A program made the position numbers and the translations under genes. Below are positions 20,401 through 32,400 of a stretch of DNA of 64,000 nt, piece after piece. The notes below the pieces were generated by a model, which saw nothing but the letters and a program-made list of their open reading frames with translations, ran no database searches and was not told the origin of the DNA. The stretch's first letter is position 1. Every line of letters begins with the position of its first letter. Origin of the DNA: Podarcis raffonei (Eukaryota > Chordata > Lepidosauria > Squamata > Lacertidae); contig NC_070607.1 of NCBI RefSeq assembly GCF_027172205.1, forward strand, positions 23,908,069-23,972,068, read 5' to 3'.

Positions 20401-23400
20401 CTCAGAAGCCAGAACAGCAAGAGGGATCGCTGCGCAGTGAAAGCAGCAATCCCTCTTGCTGTTCTGGCTTCTGGGATAGCTGTGCAGCCTGCATTCGCTC
20501 CATAAGATGCACACACATTTCCCCTTACTTTTTAGGAGGGAAAAAGTGAGTCTTATAGAGCAAAAAATACGGTAATACAGGCAACCGCCTTTTTGTGCAC
20601 ATTCAAAGAATGTGGGGAACCGGGTTCGCGTCTCCGCTCCTCCACATGCAGCTGCTGGGTGACCTTGGGCTAGTCACAGTTCTCTGAAGTCTCTCAGCCC
20701 CACTCACCTCACAGAGTGTATGTTGTGGGGGAGGAAGGGAAAGGAGAATGTTAGCTACTTTGAGACTCCTTCGGGTAGTGATAAAGCGGGATATCAAATC
20801 CAAACTCCTCCTCTTCTGCTAACAAGCACAATGACCTATGAATGCACCTCACTTTTCAGTCCAAACTTTGGAAAAGGAAAAAAGAAAAGGTATACTCTGT
20901 TATCTGTATGTTTTCTTTATTTTAACTTGAAGGCTAGTGGGCAGGTTGTCCCAATCCTCAAAATCCCTTGTGCTGCTTATCCAAACAAGAGAGGGTCTCC
21001 AGTTCTTTTCTAAGCCTTACCTTCTCATTGAGGCATTGACTTCCTTCTGCAGAACAGAAGGATTGGGGATTGCCATGTTCCATTCCTCACATTACCTCAC
21101 AGCTGCTTCCTGGCTGCTGTTCACATTCCCTGGAGCATGTGAAGTGGTCATTGGGGGCCAGTTAACATCTCATCTACCTTCAGTAGCCAGCGACCATTTG
21201 CATGGCAGACAAGTTGAGTCCCTATCACTTTTATATCATACAGCATGTAGAGCGGCTTCATTGCTGGGTCCTCATTAAGCAGTCGAAATGGGATTCTGAG
21301 TTAGCCCTACTCTGGAAGCAGGGCTGTGGCATCCTGTAGGTCTACTTGGAGTCCAATAGAGTCAGTTGCAGCAAGCCCTTCTCAGAGCAGCAGCAACTCA
21401 CAGAATTTTAACCTTTTCCTGCTTACCAACTTGCTCAAGCAGAAGAATGCATGTTGGAGCAAGCTCAACTTGCTGTGTGCAGTGGCACTTCATCATCTTG
21501 TGTTCACAGTGTGAACACGTGTAAGTCTCAGTCTGCTGCATCTGTGTGTCGTGTTTTCTGATAGTTGTGGTGTGCAGAAAGGGGAAGTATCACCTTCTGG
21601 ATTACCAGCATCAGTTGGTGGCAGAGTAGGAGGAAATGGGGGTGGGGGAAGACCGCTTCTATTGCCATAATCTGCTCTAGACTTTGCCAGCTCTGTTTCT
21701 GCCCCCAGTTTAGTCGTGTCCAGCTACCTCTGCAGTATTTTACCATTTTGCCTCAGTGTTGCACTACTGCTCTGGTGTTTTGTTTGCACTGAGTTTAGAG
21801 CTAGATAGCAGTGCCACTGATCAGCTGTGAACATCTACTCCTTATGCACTTCTTCCAAGCTACCAACCTTGTTCTGGTGCACTTCTAGTTCCATGTACAT
21901 TTAGGAATTGTATGTATTTCGAAAGCGATGTAACCAGCTTTGTGTTTTTGTTTGGAGAAAGTTGGGTGTATATATAATTTTTTGTAATTCAGCCAATTAT
22001 TTGAGGTCTAAATGAATGCAGATACATATCAGCTGTGGGTGCAGAAGTCCACTTCCCTATGTGGAATTCCCATAGTTTCTTCTTCCATCACTAAGAAAGT
22101 AATTGTGTATTAAAAGGAAAATATTATTCTCTCATGTCATTGATGGTATGATGGAAGATACCTTTTTTACTACTGTTTTCATAAGCATAACACTTGATGA
22201 ACACAAAAACGTTGTCATAATTTGCTTATTTTAGAAAACGATTATACAAGTATTAGTGGTATATTGACTTTTCTTAATAATGACATTGCCTTTTTAAATT
22301 ATTGGGGTATATTTGGGTATTGGCAACCAAATGCAAGTTTGTAGTATTAGCATAAATTTAGAATTGCAGTTTGAATATCCTAAATAGCCATGACCAGTGG
22401 ATTGTCACTTGGTAAAAAAGTAAAATGGGCCTTCTTGGTGATAGCACCCACTACGCTGTCTCCCAGGTAATTGGGATGAAAGCAGCAATGATCTCTAAAA
22501 CATATTCAGCAAATCTTTAGTCTAAAGTAGAGCCATTAATTTCAGTGTTCGTTCTGAATAAAACAGCTGAATACCACCCTATATGTTTATCCAAGCTTTC
22601 CTGGACTCTGATTATTATTATTTTTTTAAGGGTTTTCTACACTGCTCAGTTTTACTTGTGATACATGGTTTGCTTTTTTATCTAGTTTTTAAGGAATTTT
22701 TAAATTGAATTTTGCATTTTTATGTAGACCGCTTAAAATATTTTTCCTACATCAAGTGGTCTAAGCATTGTTTCCAATGTTAGTCATGATATAGACCTAT
22801 TTCAGTGTGTCTGCTCAGAGTTTCACTAATGTTGGGTATCACCAAGTTCATTGATCAGCATATTTTTGTTCTAAATGTTGAAATTATAAGTGTTGAGTAG
22901 ACTATCATAACCCAGATCTAATAGTTCTGGTCCAGTTTTGTCTTTCAATTGTATATTGAGCATTTAATCTCAATATTTTGTAAATTACTATTTAAGAACC
23001 TCTGAAAATCAATTGGGGAATAAATAGGTGTTGCTGTAGGGATGCATATTACACCTGAAACAAGAATCCTTTATTGAACTTTATTACAGTAACTGTAACC
23101 AACCAAAACAGAAGTACATTGCCTTCTGCTTTATCAGTCTACTGCTACTGTTACAACAGATTCTACAACAGATTCTTGTTTGTGCTTTGGAGTAAGTCTC
23201 ATTGGAATCAGTGGGATTCCAAATCAGTGTTTCTGGGAAATGGGCTATCTGTAAGACTGCAAACATAAGCTTATTTACTGTGGAGCAAGCCCCATTGAAC
23301 ACTGTGGGACTTTGTACAGTCATACCTCAGGATAAATATGCTTCAGGATAAGTATTTTTGGGTTTCGCTCCGTGGCGACCCGGAAGTAACAGAGTGCGTT

Positions 23401-26400
23401 ACTTCCAGGTTTGGCTGCATGCGTGGAAGTGGTGAAACGCGACGCGCAGTCACGTCTTACATTCTATTCAGGATGCGAATGGTGCTCCGGAACGGATCCC
23501 GTTCGCATCCCGAGATACCACTGTAGTGAACATGAGTAGGATTATAATAATGCTAATTTTATTATTTGTAGCATACCCATCTGGCTGGGTTGCCCCAGGC
23601 ACTATGAGTGGCTTCCAGCATATATAAGAACATAATAGAACATTATGTTCTCTTGTAACACAACTATGTACTTGTCAAGATTAAGTTGTTGTGTTGTGTA
23701 CAGTTGGTTTTGGGGGCTCTTTTATCAGTAGACATTTTCAATGGATGAGTTCCATCCCTCTATCCCAGTGTTCCCCAGTGGTTATAGGGAAGATGAGGCT
23801 AGCCTAATTCACTTGGTAAAATTTGGTAGATAAATTATTGGGTGCAGGGGAACACTCTTTCATTAATACCACATTCTCCTTTTCACTGTGTGCGGAAAGT
23901 TGGAATTCATGATGTACCTGGCACTGCATCCACCCCAAGATTTAGAAGCCAAAAGCAGTGTTTGCTCTATTTCCTTACAACTTTTTGTAAGTGCCTTGGT
24001 TATGGTTTTGTGTTCTGATGTGTTATGCAAATACTCACTGAACAAGTACAACACCGCACTTGCAGAGTGAAAGGAAGCATTTTGCATTTGTTGCTGTACT
24101 GTAAATAGAAAATGACATTGATTTTTATTATTACAAATGGCACCAAATGACCATTTTACTTGTTAGTTGTGCAAGTAATTCCGATGACACCCTAAAATAC
24201 AGGCTTAGCATGTGCAAGTTTCACTGCTTACTGATCAGTATTTGGAAAGTACTGCAAAGAGACAGGTTGTAAAGGAAATTTCAGAGGATTATATTGGCAG
24301 TAGAAATGGCAGAACTCTGATGTTTACAACTCAATCTTGACATCCAGGAATATGACCTACTTCCCCATCCCTGTATATTGATATTGCACTAGCTACAATT
24401 CCCCAGGAGAAAGGCTAACTTCACCTTCCATATTCATATCTCAGAGTTTTCTTCTCTGCTTTCAGTCTCACTCCTATTTTGAGTACTCTCTTTTTTTCAG
24501 TATATTAACTTAATTAGATTGTATTTATTTGCATTCTAGTGTCACATGGCTTGTAGTTTTCTGATGGCTTTTAACTTGAGGGTTGCAAGGTGCAAAGAGG
24601 GCTTTATATTTTTACTACAAGAAGAAGAGCAAGTGACAAATTTTTCATATTAATTCTGCATTTATTTTTGTTCTTTAGAGACTCTACGGGGGTGGGTAAT
24701 TCAGTGGTCCACAAGCGGTCTCCTTTACGCCGAAACCAAAAACCACCAACGTCCTTGACCAAACTGTCCTCGCGGGATGGACAGAAAACCAAAAAGCCAG
24801 TGTGCAAATTCGAAGAAGGTCAAGATGTCCTAGCTAGATGGTCAGATGGCTTGTTTTATCTTGGAACTATCAAAAAGGTAATTCATGTCCAACAGCCTTG
24901 TAAAATTATCATACCTCTGAGGCTGTGCCACCTAAACACTAACATTTATTCTCCTTTTCAGATAAACAAACTTAAGCAGAGCTGCTTCATTATATTTGAA
25001 GACAGTTCCAAATCCTGGGTTCTCTGGAAGGACATACAAACAGGCAAGAACCTTACTTTATTTTTATTGACACTATGAAATTTCAAACCTCATCTATTTT
25101 CAGTCTTGTCCCAGTAAGAGACCCTATGGGAGGGAACAGAATAAAGTTAAAGGCTTGGTCAGGGAGTTTGCGTTAATAGACACTTTAGGTCCCTTTTTGA
25201 CAACTCTGCATTGATCTTGGATAGGCAACATTTATCAGCATTGGCCTTAAAGCAGGCATAGGCAAACTCCAGCCCTCCAGATGTTTGGGACTACAATTTC
25301 CCCATCACCCCTGACCACTGGTCCTGTTAGCTAGGGATGATGGGAATTGTAGTCCCAAACACCTGGAGGGCCGGAATTTGCCTATGCCTGCCTTAAAGTC
25401 TTATCTCCTTCAATTTCCTATGTCTATGCTGGAAGCAAAACCTGGCTGAGCCATCTGTATGGCAATGTCCTGTTTGAGGCACTTCCCCAGGGAAGTGCAT
25501 CTGTTGCTGTTTAGATGTAAACAGCTGGCCCCCAAAACATGATTAGCTATTGCAATCATTTTTACACTGGACATCATCCTGAGCTTTTATAGGAAAGAGG
25601 TGAAGAGGGTGATATGAAAATGAATTTAATAAACAACATGTAGTTTTATTCCGCGAGCTGGCTGGCGGTGCACAGCTTCTCTCCCCCTCCCCCGATGCGG
25701 ACAGGAAGCACCCCCCAGATCGCTCCCCACTTGCTGCAGCATTGAGGGAAACCGCACTTCCTCCAACTGGATGGCTGGCGGCGCCCTGCTTCTCCCCCCC
25801 CCCCATTTCACTATCGGTGTATTGGATAACCCCAGTTTTTTGACATGAATTTTAAGTCAAAAAACCTCGTCCAATACACGGAAAAATACGGTAATACAAC
25901 TGGTATCCATTTAGTGTATGTATTTTATTTATTTAATGTAAACATTTTATCTTTTTAGGAGCTACTGAAAGTGGGGAAATGGTCTGTACAATATGCCAGG
26001 AAGAATATTCAGAAGCACCCAATGAAATGGTTATTTGTGATAAGTGTGGTCAAGGTAAAGTGAACTTCTTAATGTGCAGATTTTTTTAAAAAATTCAGGA
26101 TTGTATTACACAGTGTCACTCAGCTGATGGCAAGGGTTCCATCAGCAAAAGAGGAAGGGGATTTTATCTATGTATCTGTTTATTTATTTAGCCAATTCAC
26201 TATTCCCTCTACAGCCTTTCATATGCTCTTGAAGCTACTCCACAGGTTCCCTTAATATTCTGGAGCAGATTGCTGGAGGCAGGGGTTTGCAGAAAATTGC
26301 TTCCCTTCCTGTTTTGCTGATGGAAACCTTACCATCAGCCAAGTGACACAGTTAAGTTAGTGCTGTGTCCACTGTAAGTACATGGGGTGAGATCGAGTGT

Positions 26401-29400
26401 TGTGCCAGCGGACCTGACAGGTTTTCCTCATCCTTCTCTTCCCTTCTCCAGCTGGAGGGTCCTCTAGCCCTTCAGAGCAGATTTGGATGGCAGAGGTGTG
26501 TGTGTGTGGTGTGTAGGAGAGGAATTGGAAGTTCTCTTGTAGGTCTGTTACATAAGCAGGCTGGCACTGTTACATGTCTTATTGATATGGTTGTGCACAT
26601 ATGGGATATGTATTGTACCTCTTGACATAAAAGACATTTGAATTATAATGTAAATCAGAAGATGGTTTGGGTTTTCTTTATTGTCACGTGCCATAAAGGT
26701 TAAGATGGCAAGGGTGTTTAGTAGTTTTAGAGTAATAAAAAAATCTTTTTGAATTCAGGTTATCACCAGCTGTGTCACACACCAAATATTGATTCCAGCG
26801 TGATAGATTCAGATGATAAATGGCTTTGCCGGCAGTGTGTCTTTGCAACAACAACAAAGGTAGGTTATCCACTTAGTGAAGTGACTACAGTTGAAATTTG
26901 AACTTGATTTTGTATAGTAGTGGTCGCTGCTTCAATCTGTTTTATTCCAGAGAGGTGGCGCACTTAAGAAAGGACCAAATGCCAAAGCACTGCAAGTCAT
27001 GAAGCAGACATTGCCTTACAATGTATCCGACCTTGAATGGGATGCAGGCCATAAAACAAATGCCCAACAGTGTTATTGCTACTGTGGAGGTCCTGGAGAG
27101 TAAGCATGTTGAAACTCTTATGAAAAGATTTTCTCTCAGATTTATTGCTGTATATTCTATTAAATGCCAGTAATCTGTATGAGAGCTGAATGCTGTATTC
27201 TGTTCCAGAAATATTACGTATATATTTATAAGGCAATTTTAGTACAGTAATGGCCATTGTATCAGCGACCCTAGGCTTTCATTACACTTTCTGTTCAGTT
27301 TTAAAGTCTGCATTCATAAAAACAGGATTGTTAAGCTCACGTTTCTACACGTTTAACTTGGGAGCAAGCTTCATTAAACACATTGGGTTTTATGCAACTA
27401 AGTCCTACTTGGAGTAGAGCAGACCCACAGAAATTAATGAACCTAGGGTTATGTTCATTACCTTAAGTGAGTACTCTGAATAGGACTAGCGTTGAATAGC
27501 ACCCAGTGGGAGTTACTTTCAAGTAAACATGCATAATATTAAGCCACACATTTTCAGTTGGAGTAAAATTATGATAAAATTTCCTTCAGCTTTTGGCCCG
27601 CTAAGTGTCACTTTTCCATTTACTGAAATGGAATGGATTGCATCTAGATCTGCCATGCAGAACAGGCTTCCACTCATCACCTTCCTTTCCTCCCACCTAC
27701 AGCCTCCTATGGGCCCTCAAAATCTCCTATGGGAGGTTGGGGGATTCTCCAGAGCAAGTTTTTTGGGGGAAGGGCTGCAGTGAGAAGGAGAGAAAGGTGA
27801 AATCATGTCCCATGAGCGGACGTCTGTTTGCATAAATTTGGATTCTGCCCCATGTGTTTACACTTCAGTAGGGAACACGTAACACATTCTAATTCAATTC
27901 TTTCCTTTCATCCTTTCTGTTAATGAAGCTGGTATTTAAAGATGCTACAGTGCTGCAAATGCAAACAGTGGTTTCATGAGGCTTGTGTGCAGTGCCTCCA
28001 AAAGCCAATGCTGTTTGGTGACAGGTAAGGTGTATTTTCTTGATCCTACTTGTGTTTGTCAGGGTTTTATTCTGGGGGGCAGGGCAGGGGGAGACACAAG
28101 GATGCATTTATACCTATAGCATCATAATACTATTATTTTCTGCACACTTGCAGTTATGACATGTGGTGATGTTCTTATTGCTGTTCTTTATTAGGATTGT
28201 ATTAGTTCTATATTTTTATTTGTTATTTGTTACAGAAAGATAGAATATATACCTAGCTATGTATTTAGTTAGCCCGTATAAATAAAGTTACCTAGATAAA
28301 GATTCAGTTAGCTTAACAATTATATTTATAATAACCGTTCACTATGCAAAAATTCAGTTATCCAAACATAAAGAATTATGCCCAAACCTCACTATAAACT
28401 CCACAGATTCAGATATCTAAACAACCTTTTCCGTGCTTTGTTGGTTGACTGCAGCCATTTTGGGGCAGAAACTATGGAGGGAGTGGGGAATGAGACAAAT
28501 GAGAGAGCAGGAGAGATAAGACAAATCAGTTTTTCCTTTGTCTCTCTTTTGCTGGTTGGCTGCAGGCATTTCGGGAAGAAACCATAGAGGGTAGGTGAAG
28601 AGGTCAGACAAATCCAGATTAGAAATGTTCCCATAAGAATCAATATGAATCATGGACTTGTTTTGTGAACACTCACTTAACAAACAATTTTCAGGGAATG
28701 CATTGTGTTTGGTAACTGGGACTTGCATGTATATAAAACAAAGGAAGCATTTTAAGTTCACAAATCTAGATAACTTTATTAATTATTGTATATGCTACTA
28801 AGTAGCATGTATTGGCTCCTTTGGGCTTTGAAGTCATAGACATCGTGCAAAGTGAATATGTTGCTACAAGTAAGTACCTTCTCAGCAATTACTTTTTTTG
28901 TTTATTTTAATTTTATTTTTAGGTTTTATACATTCATTTGTTCAGTTTGTAGTTCTGGACCAGAATACCTCAAACGTTTACCCTTGCAATGGTAAGTACA
29001 ATGTTGCACTGGAGTAAATCATTCAGTAACCTAATAATTCAAAAGGGACACAGGTGACACTGTGGCTTATACCACAGAGCCTAGGACTTGCCAATCAGAA
29101 GGTCAGTGGGACGAATCCCCATGATGGAGTGAGCTCCCGTTGTTCGGTCCATGCTCCTGCCAACCTAGCAGTTCGAAAGCATGTCAAAGTGCAAGTAGAT
29201 AAATAGGTACCGCTCTGGCGGGAAGGTAAACGGCGTTTCCATGTGCTGTGCTGGTTTTCCAGAAGCGGCTTAGTCATGCTGGCCACATGACCCGGAAGCT
29301 GTATGTCGGCTCCCTCGGCCAATAAAGCGAGATGAGCGCCGCAGCCCCAGAGTCGGTCACGACTGGACCTAATGGTCAGGGGTCCCTTTACCTTTTAACC

Positions 29401-32400
29401 TAATAATTCAGTAAGTTGTTTTTAGTTGGTTCTCATAACGTGCCTTTCGCTAATGTTTCTGGGGCAAGGGCCCCATTGACTCATGGTGAGGTAAGTTGTT
29501 TAAATCAGGCTTCTAGGGGTCACATCAGAGTTGGTATGGCCAAGGAAGGTGCAACAGTTTTAAAGGTTTTTCTAAGGGACATATTTGGGGATTTTGTACG
29601 GTCACAAAAACGTTTTGGCAGCACAGAATTGCAGTAGGGGGCACATGAGAGTGGTCAGTTAAAATACTTTTTTAAAAAATGGCTTAAGGGAGGTGACGTT
29701 GAAGGATGACAAAAAACGGGGTATCACAGCAGGGCACAGATTAGCTACCCCCGCTGTAAAAAAAGCACAAATAGTCCTCTAGTAAGTTTGTGAACAATTA
29801 CTGTTATTAGTGTATTCTTCCTCTCTGGCTTCATATTGAGAAACAGAAATAAAATGTCTAGTAAGTGGTCATTCTTAACATATAATAAAAAGGTAATGCT
29901 GTTGTCAGTTTTCTTGGTCACCAACAGGTAGTGCTGTGCTGTGAAATATGGCATGACAACAGACTTCTGCAAGCTGCTAGGCTATCATATCAGTGTTGGA
30001 GGGTGTGAAGGGATGTGGTGGAGAGAGAGGAAGGATCTCCAGCTGTAGTCCTGTTCTTCTCTTGGCCTCACTTCCCACCTCTTCTGCTGAATCTCAAACA
30101 GTGTCATTGGTGTGAAGCAGGCAGTATGAGCAGGGGAGGGGAGAGCAGGGATTGAAGAAGGGAGGTTGTCAAGGGAGCGGGAGGTAGGCCTAGCTGGCAG
30201 GCAAAGCAAGCTGGAGCACAGCCCCAGTAGTTTATAAAGTTGTAAAGTTTATAAAATTGTAAAGTTCCTTAATGTAGCACAATAAGCTGATTGATTTATG
30301 AAGAGCCACATCACTACTTTAGCCAGGTGGGGTTTACACCTATGAATTTTTTTAATTTCCTAATTGTTTTTATTAAAACCTTTTGAATTCTAGGGTAGAT
30401 ATAGCACACCTATGCCTTTACAACCTAAGTGTTATTCACAAAAAGAAATACTTTGATTCGGAGCTTGAACTCATGACATACATTAATGAAAACTGGGATC
30501 GACTCCACCCTGGTGAGGTAAGTTGTTGAAATGCTCTTGGTCATCAGGTCAAACTATTGTGGTCAGTAGACTTTTTAAAAATGGGCTAGTCCATTTACAG
30601 AATATATCAAGTGTATAAAATTCCTGTTCTAATGAAATGATAGCTGGTTTTCAGAAGATTACGTTAGGGTTGTAAGCGAGGGACTTTAACATGCACACCA
30701 GTAGCTACAAAAGGCTGTCATTTAGCACATTAAGCCATAGTTTAAAACAAACAGTGGTTTAATGTAAATGAGCACTACGTTGGTGCACACTGCCTGAGAG
30801 TTCCTGTCGTGCTCCTCCATTGTGGTTGCTGCACCACAGGCAAAGCAAACCAGAGTGTGTGATTTGTTTTTCTTCAACAAATCAAGAATGGTGACCAAGG
30901 ATTGTCCTTGGCTTACCACTCATTGTTTGTCTGGAAAGAAACAAGTGTGTTTAGACAACATTGCAAGCCAAACACTGTAGGAACTTTGCACTGCTCATTC
31001 ATAGTAAGCCACAGTTTTAAACAGTTGGTTTAAACTGGTTGTGGTTTCATATGAGATGTGATCCAGGCCAGTAAGAAGCTCTTAGTGCAACTTGTGGACT
31101 GCATCGTGGCCTAATTCCACCCCCACCTTTCCCTCTACTGTAATTTACCAGTTGATCAAGCGTTGTTGCCCAATGTGTTTTCCCATCATTGCGCCACATC
31201 ACTGGCTGCTCTTGATGTATTGTGTAATGTTGATTTTTTTGCATTGTGGTTCTAGTTTTGTTTTTAATGTTACATTTCTGTTAGCTATCCTGAGCTCTCA
31301 TGAAAGGAAGGGTGGGGTATAATAGGGAGGGGGAGGTTTATGAATGTGATCAAGTCATGGAAAAAGTTGTAATACCGGTTACAGAAAAGAGTGAAGAGAA
31401 TTTAAGAAAGTCAGTGCATGAGTTGGTGGCAGCCCCATAGAATCAGAGGGTTTTTTTGCAGGTACAGCCTGATTTCCTTTATGCACAAAATTGAATGGAA
31501 ACAGTGACAGTGGCCTGAAACATAATTTTATGTACAGGCAACGACCGATAAATGTGCGCCTGATTGACAGCACCAAACTCAGAAGTGACCTGAAAATGTT
31601 GCTAAACATACCACTAAAAGGGCCCCCCCCAACATGTGGGGGGGCCGGGAAAAACCCCCATGCAAAGCAGTCAGCTCTGTTGTACAAGATGACCGAGATC
31701 CCACTGCACTATTAGAAAAAACCCCAACGGCTTTATTGTACTTATTTGTGTAAAAAGTGTGCCACACAAAACTGGTATCATTTTCTGTGCACTTACCTCT
31801 AATAAAAATTGTTAACTCTATTTGTAAAATGCTTGTTTTCCTGTCATTATAATGATAGTTGAAGTAAATTCAGTACCAAAAATAACAGGCTGGTAGGTGA
31901 TTACTTCTCTCTGACTGCACCTAATTTAGAAAAGATTGAGGATTTCAAAATTATTTTTAATAGCAATGTTTTTAAAATTCACAAATGCACCATTAAAAAA
32001 CACTGAGATAGAATAATGCACTATGCATACAATCTCAATGAGACTTCATTCTCTTCCCTCCCTCTGTAGCCCATCACACTCCAATATAACAATTCTATTA
32101 TTTAGCTGCTTTGTTTGATAGTCAACAAAAGTTTATAGCTGATTTTTAACAAGCAATCATATTCTAAATGTTTTCCTTTCATACTCCTGTCACGTTCAGT
32201 TCCAGCATTTCATTAAAATGCAAGGAATTCTAAGTCTAGTTCTGTCAAAGCTATTCATTGTACCTGATACAGAAGTAGCCTGTTGGTAATATGTAAATAA
32301 AATAAAGCATGTTATTTTATTAACATTTATTGCTTTATTTTATTAATAAAACACTCCTAAACGTGAATGCTATGCTTAGTTGTTTGAACAGATGTGGAAT

